Below are positions 1 to 9,406 of a stretch of DNA of 64,000 nt, piece after piece. The stretch spans positions 141,334 through 205,333 of the forward strand of contig JAABLG010000004.1 of NCBI GenBank assembly GCA_010604095.1, in the 5' to 3' direction. The first letter of the stretch is position 1; each line of letters opens with the position of its first letter. The translations under genes were made by a program, and so were the position numbers. The notes beneath the pieces are model-generated. The model was not told where the DNA came from. It did not search any database and worked only from the letters and a program-made list of their open reading frames with translations. Source of the stretch: Streptococcus vestibularis. Lineage in GTDB: Bacteria; Bacillota; Bacilli; Lactobacillales; Streptococcaceae.

Positions 1-1
1 T

Positions 2-289
2 CCCACTATTGAGGCCCTGCAATTGACTGAGATTGCCAGTCTTAATAACCGTGTTTACCGTACCTTGGGCAGTCCACTTATTGTTCCTAAGAATGAGAAA
101 ATTACCGTTTATCCTACCCGAATGGGGAGCTACACGCTTTCGGTCGATAATAAAACCTACACTAATCGTAATGTGCAAAAGGTAGAGTTCTCAATTGACC
201 AGCGTAAGATTTCCTTTGTGGCTAGTGCCAGTCATACCAGTTTCTGGGAGCGTGTACGTGATTCCTTTATCGGAGACATGGAAGAATGA
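2..289 (+). CDS. nadK: NAD kinase, C-terminal part (gene starts before the window)
   Basis: This is the last 95 codons of an NAD kinase, the enzyme that phosphorylates NAD to NADP in the cytoplasm. The frame is open from base 2, so the true start lies upstream and no internal start should be used. The visible part reads [20 protein letters not shown], then a segment with [10 protein letters not shown], and ends in the [11 protein letters not shown] region usual for Gram-positive NadK. The stop overlaps the start of the next gene by 4 bases (ATGA), which suggests translational coupling. Family assignment is by recognition of these conserved stretches; the substrate-binding GGDG and NE motifs are outside the window. 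Confidence 0.88.
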   Translation, partial: PTIEALQLTEIASLNNRVYRTLGSPLIVPKNEKITVYPTRMGSYTLSVDNKTYTNRNVQKVEFSIDQRKISFVASASHTSFWERVRDSFIGDMEE

Positions 290-1185
290 GATATGAATTT
301 ACTGTGGGACGTTCCTGCCGAGTAAAGACTTTTTTGAAGGAGCATGATGTTTCCAAAGGACTTTTGGCTAAGATTAAGTTTGAGGGCGGTCATATCTGGG
401 TCAATGGTGAGGAGCAGTTTGCGACCTACCCTGTTCATGAGGGAGATGTGGTCGCTATAGAGATTCCTGATGAGGAACCACATGATACCTTAACTCCCAT
501 CCCGTTTGACTTGGATATTGTCTATGAAGATGACAACTTCTTGGTGGTGAACAAGCCATATGGTTATGCCAGTATTCCAAGTGTCAATCATGACAACACC
601 ATGGCTAATTTTGTTAAATATCACTTTGTTAGCAATAATTATCCCAATCAGCGTGTGCATATTGTGACACGTCTGGACAAGGACACGTCTGGACTCATGC
701 TTTTTGCCAAGCACGGTTATGCCCATGCACGTCTGGATAAGCAGTTGCAGCAGAAGTCCATTAAAAAGCACTACTATGCCTTGGTGGAGGGTGATACTAA
801 ACTTGAGGAGCAGGGAGAAATCATTGCACCCATTGCGCGTGATGTGGATTCCATCATCACACGTCGAGTCCATAAATCAGGGAAATATGCTCATACCAGT
901 TATCGTTTGGTAGGTGATTATGGGCGAGTTAAGTTGGTTGATATTAACCTTCATACTGGACGGACGCACCAGATTCGTGTGCACTTTGCTCACTTGGGCC
1001 TTCCTCTTTTGGGAGATGACCTTTATGGGGGCTCTCTAAATTATGGGATTGAACGTCAGGCCTTGCATTGTCACCGTCTTGTTTTCGTCAATCCCTTTAC
1101 CAAGAAAGAGATGGTCTTTGCGTCTTCCTTGACAGATGACTTTGAAACCGTTATCATGGACTTACAAACTAAAAAGATTGATTGA
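286..1185 (+). CDS. RluA/RluD-family RNA pseudouridine synthase
   Basis: A 299-residue enzyme predicted to convert uridine to pseudouridine in rRNA or tRNA. The catalytic motif RLDKDTSG lies at residues 129-136, with Asp131 the expected catalytic residue. The conserved NKPYG (about 89-93) and the later [12 protein letters not shown] motif are both present. Residues 1-60 look like the short S4-like RNA-binding segment found in many RluD-type proteins. The length is normal. It overlaps nadK by 4 bases and is followed after 9 bases by pta, an order common in streptococci. Which RNA position is modified cannot be told from sequence, so no gene symbol is given. Confidence 0.9.
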   Translation: MRYEFTVGRSCRVKTFLKEHDVSKGLLAKIKFEGGHIWVNGEEQFATYPVHEGDVVAIEIPDEEPHDTLTPIPFDLDIVYEDDNFLVVNKPYGYASIPSVNHDNTMANFVKYHFVSNNYPNQRVHIVTRLDKDTSGLMLFAKHGYAHARLDKQLQQKSIKKHYYALVEGDTKLEEQGEIIAPIARDVDSIITRRVHKSGKYAHTSYRLVGDYGRVKLVDINLHTGRTHQIRVHFAHLGLPLLGDDLYGGSLNYGIERQALHCHRLVFVNPFTKKEMVFASSLTDDFETVIMDLQTKKID

Positions 1186-1194
1186 GGAGTATTT

Positions 1195-2178
1195 ATGCGT
1201 AGTCTATTTGGTGAACTTCGTGAACGTATTTTAGGAAAGAACATTAAGATTGTTTTTCCTGAGGGTAATGACGACCGTGTGGTTCGTGCAGCCGCCCGTT
1301 TGAAATTTGAAGGATTGGTGGATCCTATTATCTTGGGAGACCCAGCTGAGGTTCACAAAATCTTGAATGATCTTGGTTTTGCAGATTTTAACTATACGAT
1401 TATTAATCCTGAAACCTATGAAGGTCTTGAGGAAATGAAGGAAAAATTTGTTGAAATCCGTAAAGGAAAAGCGACAATTGAAGATGCGGACAAGTTGCTT
1501 CGTGATGTTAACTATTTTGGTGTTATGTTAGTGAAACTTGGTCTTGCTGATGGTATGGTTTCAGGTGCTATTCACTCAACAGCCGATACAGTACGTCCTG
1601 CCCTTCAAGTTATCAAGACAAAACCAGGCATTTCACGTACTTCAGGTGTTTTCCTTATGAACCGTGAAAACACTAACCAACGTTTGGTTTTTGCTGACTG
1701 TGCTATTAACATTGATCCAAACGCTCAAGAACTGGCAGAAATTGCTGTTAATACTGCTGATACAGCTGCCATTTTCGGGCTTGATCCTAAAGTGGCCATG
1801 CTTAGCTTCTCAACAAAAGGTTCTGCCAAATCACCAAAAGTGGATAAGGTTGTTGAAGCAACAGCTCTTGCTAAGGAGATGCGTCCTGACTTGGCTATTG
1901 ATGGTGAGTTGCAGTTTGATGCAGCCTTTGTTCCAGCAACAGCAGCTATTAAGGCACCAGACAGTGACGTAGCAGGACAAGCTAATGTCTTTGTCTTCCC
2001 AGGTTTGCAGGCTGGTAATATTGGCTATAAGATTGCCCAACGTTTGGGAATGTTCGAAGCTATTGGGCCAATCTTGCAAGGTCTCAATAAACCAGTTAAC
2101 GACCTTTCTCGTGGTGCTAGTGCCGAAGACATTTACAATCTAGCGATTATCACAGCTGCTCAAGCACTTAATAATTAA
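1195..2178 (+). CDS. pta: phosphate acetyltransferase
   Basis: A 327-residue phosphotransacetylase interconverting acetyl-CoA and acetyl phosphate, acting with acetate kinase in the cytoplasm to make ATP. The full-length PTA/PTB domain is visible: the N-terminal KIVFPEGNDDRVVRAA, a SGAIHSTADTVRPALQ segment around residues 124-139, and the DGELQFDAAFVP stretch typical of Pta. GAGGAG precedes the ATG at a normal distance. The gene sits 9 bases after the pseudouridine synthase and is followed by a hairpin terminator, so it is the last gene of the nadK-rluA-pta unit. Acetyl phosphate can also phosphorylate response regulators; that link is general knowledge, not seen here. Confidence 0.95.
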   Translation: MRSLFGELRERILGKNIKIVFPEGNDDRVVRAAARLKFEGLVDPIILGDPAEVHKILNDLGFADFNYTIINPETYEGLEEMKEKFVEIRKGKATIEDADKLLRDVNYFGVMLVKLGLADGMVSGAIHSTADTVRPALQVIKTKPGISRTSGVFLMNRENTNQRLVFADCAINIDPNAQELAEIAVNTADTAAIFGLDPKVAMLSFSTKGSAKSPKVDKVVEATALAKEMRPDLAIDGELQFDAAFVPATAAIKAPDSDVAGQANVFVFPGLQAGNIGYKIAQRLGMFEAIGPILQGLNKPVNDLSRGASAEDIYNLAIITAAQALNN

Positions 2179-2188
2179 AAGTAATGAT

Positions 2189-2223
2189 AAAAGGAGGTCT
2201 GGCCGAGTGGCTGGGCCTTTTTA
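2189..2223 (+). terminator. rho-independent terminator after pta
   Basis: GGTCTGGCC (2196-2204), loop GAGT, GGCTGGGCC (2209-2217), then five T. The stem is 9 bp with three G-U pairs. It ends the nadK-pta unit before the amiA promoter. Confidence 0.8.
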
Positions 2224-2329
2224 TGCAACTTTTGTGATTAAAAATAAATCAACTTAAACTAAAGGAAACCCTTTATTGATAAGGAATCGCAGTGGTTTTC
2301 ATGTTTACAGATATTATCGAATTGTACAA

Positions 2330-2344
2330 AAGATTCTGATAATA
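2330..2344. promoter_or_regulatory. possible CodY box upstream of amiA
   Basis: AAGATTCTGATAATA matches 11 of 15 positions of the CodY consensus AATTTTCWGAAAATT. It ends about 25 bases before the amiA -10. CodY control of peptide uptake is known in lactic acid bacteria; here the match is only moderate, but the paralogous promoter at 4517 carries a better one in the same relative place. Confidence 0.4.
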
Positions 2345-2365
2345 ACTGTTCTTTTTGATTATTTA

Positions 2366-2374
2366 TGCTATAAT
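2366..2374 (+). promoter_or_regulatory. extended -10 promoter of amiA
   Basis: TGC followed by TATAAT (2369-2374) is a perfect extended -10. No good -35 is seen at 17 bases. The transcript would start near 2381, giving a 5' UTR of about 30 nt with the site GGAGA before the ATG at 2411. Confidence 0.7.
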
Positions 2375-2410
2375 GAAGCTGTAAAAAATTTTATATTTTG
2401 GAGAAATCTT

Positions 2411-4381
2411 ATGAAAAAAAGTAAATGGTTAGCCTTAGCAGGCGTTGCCGTCCTTAGTGTTGGTATTTTGGCGGCTTGTTCATCTAAGTCTAGTACTAGT
2501 GGTACTACTTATGGTTACGTTTACAGTTCAGACCCTGAAACTTTGGATTACATTACCTCAAATACAGGACCTACAACAACTGCTGTGACAAATGGTGTTG
2601 ATGGTCTTATGGAAACAGATAAATATGGTAATCTTGTACCTTCAGTGGCTGAAGATTGGTCTGTCTCTCAAGATGGCCTAACCTACACTTATAAAATCCG
2701 TAAAGGGGTTAAATGGTATACCTCTGATGGTGAAGAGTACGCTGATGTTACAGCTAAAGACTTTGTAACTGGTCTTAAACATGCGGCAGACTCGAAAGCC
2801 GGTGCTCTCTATTTGGTTCAAGATTCTATTGCTGGTTTGTCTGATTACCTATCAGGTGCTAATAAAGATTTCTCAAAGGTTGGTGTTAAGGCAATTGATG
2901 ACCATACCTTGCAATATACACTTAAACGACCAGAGCCTTACTGGAACTCTAAGACAACTTATGGTTTGCTTTTCCCAGTCAATGCAGACTTCCTTAAGAC
3001 TAAAGGAAAAGATTTCGGTAAGTCAACAGACCCAACCTCTATCCTCTACAATGGTCCTTTCCTTCTCAAATCTTTGACAGCTAAATCATCAATCGAGTTG
3101 ACTAAGAACGAAAACTACTGGGATAAGAAGAACGTTCACTTTGATGCTATCAAATTGACCTATGATGATGGTTCTGATCCAGAATCTTTGGAACGTAGTT
3201 TCACTGATGGTGCTTATAGTATTGCTCGTGTCTACCCAATGAGCTCTAACTATGCATCTGTCGAAAAGAAATATAAAGATAATATCTTCTATACTGCAGC
3301 AGGTGCGTCAACATCAGCCATGAGTGTCAATATTGACCGTCAAAGTTACAAATACACTGCTAAAAAGACTGATGCTGAAAAGACTTCAACGAAAAAAGCT
3401 CTTTTGAATAAAGACTTCCGTCAATCAATTAACTTTGCTATTGACCGTACGGTATATCAATCACAAGTCAACGGTAAGGATGGAGCAGCTAAAGCTATTC
3501 GAAATCTCTTTGTTCCTTCTGACTTCGTTAGTGCAGGAGATAAGACCTTTGGAGATCTTGTTACTGAAAAGATGAGTTCATATGGTGATGAGTGGTCAGG
3601 CGTCAACTTTGCTGATGGTCAAGATGGTCTCTACAATGCAGAAAAAGCCAAAACTGAGTTTAGTAAGGCTAAAGAAGCTCTCCAAGGAGAAGGTGTTCAA
3701 TTCCCAATCCACTTGGACCTTCCAGTTGACCAAAGTTCTAAACTTAATGTTTCTCAAGCGCAATCTTTGAAACAAACCATTGAAAAATCATTGGGAAGTG
3801 ACAATGTGGTGATTGATATCAACCAATTGTCATCTGATGATATGCAAAATGCAACCCTTAATGCGCCAAATGCGGCTGCAGAAGATTGGGATATCTCAAA
3901 TGGTGTTGTTTGGAATCCAGACTATCAAGACCCATCAACTTATCTTAATATCTTTAAGACAACATCAAATGAAAACACTAAGACCTTCATGGGATATGAT
4001 AACCCAAATAATGCGGCAGCAGCCCAAGTAGGACTTAAAGATTATGATGCCTTGCTTGACTCAGCAGATTCTGAAACAACAGATCTCAATGTACGTTATG
4101 ATCGTTATGCTCAAGCTCAAGCTTGGTTAGAAGATAGTTCACTTGTCATTCCTTTGACGGTTGGTAACGGTGCAGCTCCAGTTGTCTCACGTTTGACACC
4201 ATTTACAGGTTCATATACTCAAGTGGGTGATAAGAGTTCAGGTGACTACTTCAAATATGTTAAACCACAAGAAAAAGTAGTTACTAAGAAAGAATTTGAA
4301 CAAAGTCGTGAAAAATGGCTTAAAGAAAAGAAAGTGTCTAACGACAAGGCTCAAAAAGATCTTGCCAAACACGTTAAATAA
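2411..4381 (+). CDS. amiA: oligopeptide-binding lipoprotein AmiA
   Basis: A 656-residue extracellular solute-binding lipoprotein of the AmiA/OppA family that delivers oligopeptides to the AmiCDEF permease. In streptococci such peptides can be nutrients or signals. The signal is MKKSKWLALAGVAVLSVG with lipobox LAAC; Cys23 would carry the lipid. The SBP_bac_5 domain fills the rest (YVYSSDPETLDYITSN near the start). The frame is open 45 codons further upstream, but the ATG at 2411 has the site GGAGA, follows the TATAAT promoter and begins the signal peptide, so it is the start. A terminator follows, then a decayed second copy and amiC. CodY-like control is possible. Confidence 0.93.
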   Translation: MKKSKWLALAGVAVLSVGILAACSSKSSTSGTTYGYVYSSDPETLDYITSNTGPTTTAVTNGVDGLMETDKYGNLVPSVAEDWSVSQDGLTYTYKIRKGVKWYTSDGEEYADVTAKDFVTGLKHAADSKAGALYLVQDSIAGLSDYLSGANKDFSKVGVKAIDDHTLQYTLKRPEPYWNSKTTYGLLFPVNADFLKTKGKDFGKSTDPTSILYNGPFLLKSLTAKSSIELTKNENYWDKKNVHFDAIKLTYDDGSDPESLERSFTDGAYSIARVYPMSSNYASVEKKYKDNIFYTAAGASTSAMSVNIDRQSYKYTAKKTDAEKTSTKKALLNKDFRQSINFAIDRTVYQSQVNGKDGAAKAIRNLFVPSDFVSAGDKTFGDLVTEKMSSYGDEWSGVNFADGQDGLYNAEKAKTEFSKAKEALQGEGVQFPIHLDLPVDQSSKLNVSQAQSLKQTIEKSLGSDNVVIDINQLSSDDMQNATLNAPNAAAEDWDISNGVVWNPDYQDPSTYLNIFKTTSNENTKTFMGYDNPNNAAAAQVGLKDYDALLDSADSETTDLNVRYDRYAQAQAWLEDSSLVIPLTVGNGAAPVVSRLTPFTGSYTQVGDKSSGDYFKYVKPQEKVVTKKEFEQSREKWLKEKKVSNDKAQKDLAKHVK

Positions 4382-4387
4382 TGCAAT

Positions 4388-4412
4388 GGAAAGAGGCGTA
4401 AGCCTTTTTCTT
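4388..4412 (+). terminator. terminator after amiA
   Basis: AAAGAGGC, loop GTAA, GCCTTTTT with one G-U pair, running into a T-rich tail. It would reduce read-through from amiA into the permease genes, allowing more binding protein than permease. Confidence 0.65.
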
Positions 4413-4479
4413 TTGTCAAAAATAGGTCAAAATGCCTCAGAAAGTATCTAGCAATTGTGAGAAAGAAAGCATAAGACAA

Positions 4480-4494
4480 AATATTCTGAAAATT
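4480..4494. promoter_or_regulatory. strong CodY-like box
   Basis: AATATTCTGAAAATT matches 14 of 15 positions of the CodY consensus AATTTTCWGAAAATT. It lies just upstream of the relic promoter at 4517-4522 and parallels the weaker box at amiA. This supports nutrient-dependent repression of the amiCDEF transcript that would start here. Confidence 0.6.
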
Positions 4495-4513
4495 GCTGTT
4501 ATTTCGATTTTTA

Positions 4514-4522
4514 TGGTATAAT
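4514..4522 (+). promoter_or_regulatory. extended -10 promoter upstream of the amiA relic and amiC
   Basis: TGG then TATAAT (4517-4522). The surrounding bases up to the ATG at 4556 closely resemble the amiA promoter-leader, so it is a duplicated promoter. It may still drive amiCDEF although its own gene has decayed. Confidence 0.65.
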
Positions 4523-4555
4523 GGTGACATAACTATGATTTTTTGGAGAATGCTT

Positions 4556-4860
4556 ATGAAAAAAAGAAGATAGTGCGTTACGAATGCTAAACAGAAAGAC
4601 AAGCAAGGTTGTGGGGAGGTCATCCTCAGGCTACTTTGGTGAATCAGAGTGTCCTACCAGCGCATGCTTGATTGATAACAGACTCTGGTGACTACTCAAG
4701 TAGGAGCTGAGGGTTCTGGCAGATGTTCACGCATCTTGAACCTAAAAAAGCTGTTGTCACTAAGAAAAATGATGATAAAGCCCGTGAAAACTGGTTTAAA
4801 GAAAAGTCTAAGTCCAACGAACACGCTCAAAAAATCATGAGAATGACGTTAAATAAAAGG
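4556..4860 (+). pseudogene. remnant of a second amiA-like oligopeptide-binding protein gene
   Basis: The start region copies amiA (promoter, ribosome site, ATGAAAAAAAG) but stops after MKKRR. Almost the entire body is missing. Short pieces related to the AmiA C-terminus follow in different frames: QATLVNQSVLP (about 4626-4658), then LEPKKAVVTKK with ARENWFKEKSKSNEHAQK (about 4735-4835), matching AmiA VKPQEKVVTKK and REKWLKEKKVSNDKAQK. The ends were kept and the middle deleted, with extra frame damage. Several AmiA paralogues next to amiC are known in S. thermophilus, so this is probably the relic of such a copy. No functional product is expected. Confidence 0.8.
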
Positions 4861-4865
4861 ACGAT

Positions 4866-4898
4866 AGAACTTTCTCATTTGATTGGGAAAGTTCTTTT
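4866..4898 (+). terminator. hairpin with T-run just upstream of amiC (terminator or attenuator)
   Basis: AGAACTTTC (4866-4874), a 12-nt loop, GAAAGTTCT (4887-4895), TTTT. It would have ended the lost amiA paralogue; now it lies inside the leader of amiCDEF and could attenuate it. The amiC ribosome site GGAAGAG follows. Confidence 0.6.
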
Positions 4899-4916
4899 GG
4901 AATTAAAGGAAGAGAC

Positions 4917-6410
4917 ATGAAAAAATACATTTTATTGAGAACCCTCCGTTCTCTATTGTCAATATTTGTCGTGACGGCCTTGACCTACACGATTATCTAT
5001 ACCATGGTGCCGAGGCGTCTGATTTTCAGACAGGACCCTAACTACAACAAGATTGCTAAAACAGCCGATTCTAAGGCTAACTATGAAAATACAATCTATG
5101 AACGTATGGGTTACATTGATTACTATGACACCAAGGAGTTGCAGGAGAAAGCTAGCTCCCTCGATAAGTCAGTAACCACTAAGCCAACAAAAGAAAATAA
5201 AGCTATTTACCAAAAATATGTGGATAGTTTAGGACGTGGCTGGCGTTTGCATCAATTCAAGCAAAGTAAACAATTCTATGCGACACGTGATGTGCCGGTG
5301 CTTGAACGTGTGTTTGGCTTCTATGCACACCTCTTTGAATTTGACAATACCGGATGGGTTAAAGATAAAACAAATCCAAACTTGAAGCGTTACATCCGTA
5401 TTGAAAATGACCCAGCTATCGGTTGGTCAGTTGTCGGTTCAGGGACTAAGCATAAATATTTGCTTTACTTTAACAGTCAGTTCCCATTTGTTCACCAAAA
5501 CTTTGTGAAGATGAACCTTGGTACATCTTACCCAACTTATGCTGAGCAAGGTGTTCTTGATGTTATTACACAAGGGCAAGGGCAAACACAAAGCTCTGAG
5601 GTCAACTTCCCTACTGGTAAGAAAGTATCTTCAGTAGATATCTACTCTCGTACTTATAAATCACCAAGTCAGGCTGATGCTAGGGATCGTTCTTACTATG
5701 GTGATGACCCATACACATCTACTAAGAGTCGCTACCAATACCCATCAATGGTGACAAGTTCTGCCATTGCTGGTTTGATTGGTTTGGTCTTGTCTTATGC
5801 TTTGGCAATTCCATTGGGATCATACATGGCACGCTTTAAAAATACACTCTTTGATAGTATTTCAACTGGTGTCTTGACTTTCTTGCTCTCACTACCAACC
5901 ATCGCCTTGGTTTATATCATTCGTTTGATTGGTTCTGAGATTGGTCTTCCAGATTCCTTCCCTATCTTGGGTGCGGGTGACTGGCGTTCATACGTCTTGC
6001 CATCTGTTATTCTCGGTCTTTTGTCTACACCAGGTCTTGCCATTTGGATTCGTCGTTACATGATTGACTTGCAGTCACAAGACTTCGTTCGTTTTGCACG
6101 TGCCAAAGGGTTGTCAGAACAAGAAATTTCGAATAAACACATTTTCAAAAATGCTATGGTTTCCTTGGTTTCAGGGATCCCAGCATCTATCGTTAGTGTT
6201 ATCACAGGGGCAACCTTGACAGAAACAATCTTTGCCTACCCTGGTATGGGTAAAATGTTGATTGACTCTGTCCGTGCTTCAAATAACGCTATGGTTGTGG
6301 GTCTTGTATTTATTTTCACAGCCCTCACCATCTTCTCATTGCTTGTGGGTGATATCCTTATGACTATGATTGACCCACGTATCAAATTGACATCTAAAGG
6401 AGGTAAATAA
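4917..6410 (+). CDS. amiC: oligopeptide ABC transporter permease AmiC
   Basis: A 497-residue integral membrane permease, one half of the peptide channel with AmiD. Residues 10-30 form a first membrane segment ([20 protein letters not shown]), followed by a large external loop to about residue 275 as in pneumococcal AmiC. The BPD_transp_1 core follows, with the EAA-type loop [20 protein letters not shown] that contacts the ATPases. The length matches the family (about 498). The stop shares a base with the amiD start, so the two are translationally coupled. A promoter at 4517 and a hairpin at 4866 lie upstream. Confidence 0.93.
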   Translation: MKKYILLRTLRSLLSIFVVTALTYTIIYTMVPRRLIFRQDPNYNKIAKTADSKANYENTIYERMGYIDYYDTKELQEKASSLDKSVTTKPTKENKAIYQKYVDSLGRGWRLHQFKQSKQFYATRDVPVLERVFGFYAHLFEFDNTGWVKDKTNPNLKRYIRIENDPAIGWSVVGSGTKHKYLLYFNSQFPFVHQNFVKMNLGTSYPTYAEQGVLDVITQGQGQTQSSEVNFPTGKKVSSVDIYSRTYKSPSQADARDRSYYGDDPYTSTKSRYQYPSMVTSSAIAGLIGLVLSYALAIPLGSYMARFKNTLFDSISTGVLTFLLSLPTIALVYIIRLIGSEIGLPDSFPILGAGDWRSYVLPSVILGLLSTPGLAIWIRRYMIDLQSQDFVRFARAKGLSEQEISNKHIFKNAMVSLVSGIPASIVSVITGATLTETIFAYPGMGKMLIDSVRASNNAMVVGLVFIFTALTIFSLLVGDILMTMIDPRIKLTSKGGK

Positions 6411-7336
6411 TGGCTTCAATTGATAAAAGTAAGTTCCAATTTGTAAAGCGCGATGATTTTGCCTCTGAAACAATTGATGCGCCGGCCTATTCATACTGGA
6501 AATCGGTGATGCGTCAGTTCTTCAAGAAAAAGTCAACAACTGTCATGTTGGGGATCTTGATTGCTATCATTTTGATGAGCTTTATCTACCCAATGTTTTC
6601 AAAATTTGACTTTAATGACGTGTCTAAGGTTAATGACTTTAGTGTACGTTATGTGCATCCAAATGCTCAATACTGGTTCGGTACGGACAGTAATGGTAAG
6701 TCTCTCTTTGACAGTGTTTGGTTTGGAGCTCGTAATTCTATCCTTATTGCTGTTATCGCTACCTTCATTAACGTTGTTATTGGTTTAGTCGTTGGTGCTG
6801 TTTGGGGGATTTCTAAGACCTTTGATATGATTATGATGGAAATCTACAACATCATCTCAAACATTCCTGCCCTCCTTGTCGTTATCGTCTTGACTTACTC
6901 ATTGGGTGCAGGTTTCTGGAACATGATCTTTGCCATGACTGTCACAGGTTGGATTGGTATTGCCTATACTATTCGTATTCAAATCATGCGTTACCGTGAT
7001 TTGGAGTACAACTTGGCTTCTCGTACTTTGGGAACACCAACTCCTAAGATTGTGGTTAAAAATATCATGCCACAACTTGTATCAGTTATCGTGACTATGG
7101 CTAGTCAGCTCTTGCCAGGATTTATCTCTTACGAAGCCTTCCTTTCTTACTTTGGTTTGGGGCTTCCCGTTACAACGCCTAGTCTTGGTCGTTTGATTTC
7201 AGACTATGCACAGAACGTTACAGTCAATGCTTATCTCTTCTGGATTCCATTGACTACCTTGATCCTCGTTTCCCTCTCTCTCTTTATTGTCGGTCAAAAC
7301 TTGGCGGATGCCAGCGACCCACGTACGCATAGATAG
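6410..7336 (+). CDS. amiD: oligopeptide ABC transporter permease AmiD
   Basis: A 308-residue membrane permease pairing with AmiC. The N-terminal cytoplasmic tail (about 1-40) is followed by a first membrane segment [19 protein letters not shown], an OppC-type N domain, and the BPD_transp_1 core with the coupling segment [20 protein letters not shown]. Its start overlaps the amiC stop by one base, with the ribosome site AAAGGAGG inside amiC. It is followed 9 bases later by amiE. Full length and intact. Confidence 0.93.
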   Translation: MASIDKSKFQFVKRDDFASETIDAPAYSYWKSVMRQFFKKKSTTVMLGILIAIILMSFIYPMFSKFDFNDVSKVNDFSVRYVHPNAQYWFGTDSNGKSLFDSVWFGARNSILIAVIATFINVVIGLVVGAVWGISKTFDMIMMEIYNIISNIPALLVVIVLTYSLGAGFWNMIFAMTVTGWIGIAYTIRIQIMRYRDLEYNLASRTLGTPTPKIVVKNIMPQLVSVIVTMASQLLPGFISYEAFLSYFGLGLPVTTPSLGRLISDYAQNVTVNAYLFWIPLTTLILVSLSLFIVGQNLADASDPRTHR

Positions 7337-7345
7337 GAGTCCAAT

Positions 7346-8431
7346 ATGACAGAAAATAAAAATGTAATATTATCGGCTCGCGATATCGTCGTGGAATTTG
7401 ACGTTCGTGACCGTGTTTTGACAGCTATTCGAGGAGTTTCCCTTGATTTGGTTGAAGGTGAAGTTTTAGCATTGGTTGGTGAGTCTGGTTCAGGTAAATC
7501 AGTATTGACTAAGACTTTCACAGGGATGCTTGAAGAAAATGGTCGTGTAGCTAGCGGTTCTATTGATTATCGTGGCCAAGATTTGACCAAACTTAAGAGT
7601 CACCAAGATTGGGCAGCAATTCGTGGAGCTAAGATTGCAACTATCTTCCAAGATCCTATGACCAGTCTTGACCCAATTAAGACTATCGGTAGCCAAATTG
7701 TTGAAGTCATTGTCAAACACCAAGGAAAATCAGCCAAAGAAGCTAAAAAAATGGCCATTGATTACATGGATAAGGTTGGTATTCCTGATGCTGAAAAACG
7801 TTTCAACGAATATCCTTTCCAATACTCTGGTGGGATGCGTCAACGTATCGTCATTGCCATTGCCTTGGCTTGTCGTCCCGATATCCTTATCTGTGACGAA
7901 CCAACAACTGCTCTTGATGTGACCATTCAAGCTCAAATCATTGACCTCTTGAAATCACTCAAAGAGGAGTATGGTTTCTCAGTGATTTTCATTACCCATG
8001 ACCTTGGTGTGGTAGCAAGTATCGCAGACAAGGTTGCTGTTATGTATGCTGGTGAAATCATTGAGTATGCAACTGTTGAGGAGATTTTCTATGAGCCTTG
8101 TCATCCATACACGTGGAGCTTGCTTTCAAGCTTGCCACAGTTGGCCGATGATAAGGGTGAGCTCTTCTCAATTCCAGGGACACCACCATCACTTTATACT
8201 CCGGTTGTTGGAGATGCCTTTGCCTTGCGTTCAGATTATGCCATGCAGATTGACTTCGAGGAAAAAGCACCGCAATTCCAAGTTTCAGATACTCACTGGG
8301 CTAAGACCTGGCTCTTACATGAGGATGCACCAAAAGTTGAAAAACCTGCGGTTATCCAAAATCTACATGAAAAAATCCGTGCTAATATGGGATTTGCACA
8401 TTTAGGAGATGAGGAGGAAGGCAATGCCTGA
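7346..8431 (+). CDS. amiE: oligopeptide ABC transporter ATP-binding protein AmiE
   Basis: A 361-residue cytoplasmic ATPase powering peptide import. Walker A GESGSGKS is at residues 45-52, the signature YSGGMRQR near 165 and Walker [13 protein letters not shown] near 185. The C-terminal oligo_HPY segment ([13 protein letters not shown]) is typical of OppD-type subunits. The ribosome site AGGAG precedes the ATG. The last 8 bases overlap amiF. It works as a heterodimer with AmiF beneath AmiC-AmiD. All nucleotide-binding motifs look intact. Confidence 0.94.
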   Translation: MTENKNVILSARDIVVEFDVRDRVLTAIRGVSLDLVEGEVLALVGESGSGKSVLTKTFTGMLEENGRVASGSIDYRGQDLTKLKSHQDWAAIRGAKIATIFQDPMTSLDPIKTIGSQIVEVIVKHQGKSAKEAKKMAIDYMDKVGIPDAEKRFNEYPFQYSGGMRQRIVIAIALACRPDILICDEPTTALDVTIQAQIIDLLKSLKEEYGFSVIFITHDLGVVASIADKVAVMYAGEIIEYATVEEIFYEPCHPYTWSLLSSLPQLADDKGELFSIPGTPPSLYTPVVGDAFALRSDYAMQIDFEEKAPQFQVSDTHWAKTWLLHEDAPKVEKPAVIQNLHEKIRANMGFAHLGDEEEGNA

Positions 8432-9353
8432 GAAGTTAGTTGAAGTAAAAGATGTGGAGATTTCCTTCGGTGAAGGAAGCAAGAAATTTGTTGCTGTCCA
8501 CAATGCTAATTTTTTCATCAACAAGGGTGAAACCTTTTCCCTCGTTGGTGAGTCTGGTAGTGGTAAAACTACTATCGGTCGTGCCATTATTGGTCTAAAT
8601 GATACTAGTAATGGTGAGATTATTTTTGACGGTAAGAAAATCAATGGTCACCTATCTCATTCTGAGAAAAACGACCTTATCCGTCGCATCCAGATGATTT
8701 TCCAAGACCCTGCAGCGAGTTTGAATGAACGTGCAACGGTTGATTACATCTTGTCAGAAGGTTTGCATAACTTCCATCTCTATAAAGATGAGGAAGATCG
8801 TAAAGCTAAAATCAAGGAAATCATCAAAGAAGTGGGACTTCTTGAGGAACACTTGACACGTTACCCTCACGAATTTTCTGGGGGACAACGTCAACGTATT
8901 GGGATTGCACGTTCCTTGGTCATGCAACCTGATTTGGTTATCGCTGACGAACCCATCTCAGCCCTTGACGTGTCAGTTCGTGCCCAAGTTTTGAACTTGC
9001 TTAAGAAATTCCAAAAAGAGTTGGGATTGACCTACCTCTTTATCGCTCACGACTTGTCAGTGGTCCGTTTCATTTCTGACCGTATTGCTGTTATTTACAA
9101 GGGGACAATCGTGGAAGTTGCTGAGACAGAAGAACTCTACAACAATCCTATCCACCCTTACACCAAGTCACTCTTGTCTGCTGTTCCTATTCCAGACCCA
9201 ATCTTGGAACGTAAGAAAGTCTTGAAGGTTTATGATCCAAACCAACACGACTATTCTGTCGATAAACCAGAAATGGTTGAAGTACGTCCAGGACACTTCG
9301 TTTGGGGTAACAAGGCCGAAATCGAGACTTATCGTAAAGAACAAAGTAAATAA
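8424..9353 (+). CDS. amiF: oligopeptide ABC transporter ATP-binding protein AmiF
   Basis: A 309-residue ATPase, partner of AmiE. Walker A GESGSGKT is at residues 42-49, the signature FSGGQRQR near 155 and Walker [13 protein letters not shown] near 174, with the oligo_HPY region [12 protein letters not shown] toward the end. An in-frame ATG exists at 8409, but GAGGAGG lies between it and 8424, so 8424 ([10 protein letters not shown]) is the start. It overlaps amiE by 8 bases and closes the ami operon; a bidirectional terminator follows. Confidence 0.93.
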   Translation: MPEKLVEVKDVEISFGEGSKKFVAVHNANFFINKGETFSLVGESGSGKTTIGRAIIGLNDTSNGEIIFDGKKINGHLSHSEKNDLIRRIQMIFQDPAASLNERATVDYILSEGLHNFHLYKDEEDRKAKIKEIIKEVGLLEEHLTRYPHEFSGGQRQRIGIARSLVMQPDLVIADEPISALDVSVRAQVLNLLKKFQKELGLTYLFIAHDLSVVRFISDRIAVIYKGTIVEVAETEELYNNPIHPYTKSLLSAVPIPDPILERKKVLKVYDPNQHDYSVDKPEMVEVRPGHFVWGNKAEIETYRKEQSK

Positions 9354-9366
9354 GTCTTTTCAATGC

Positions 9367-9406
9367 AAAAAAAAATCGTGTTCCAGAAGGAACACGGTTT
9401 TTCTTT
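9367..9406. terminator. bidirectional terminator between amiF and the minus-strand ABC genes
   Basis: CGTGTTCC (9377-9384), loop AGAA, GGAACACG (9389-9396), flanked by an A-run on the left and a T-run on the right. It serves both convergent units. Confidence 0.9.

Noticed and set aside
2276..2410. N-terminal extension of amiA
   Set aside because: It lies over the promoter and has no signal peptide; the lipoprotein signal starts at 2411.
4351..4623. Minus-strand open frame of 90 codons between amiA and its relic
   Set aside because: It spans the amiA terminator and the duplicated promoter; no start signal and no recognisable protein.
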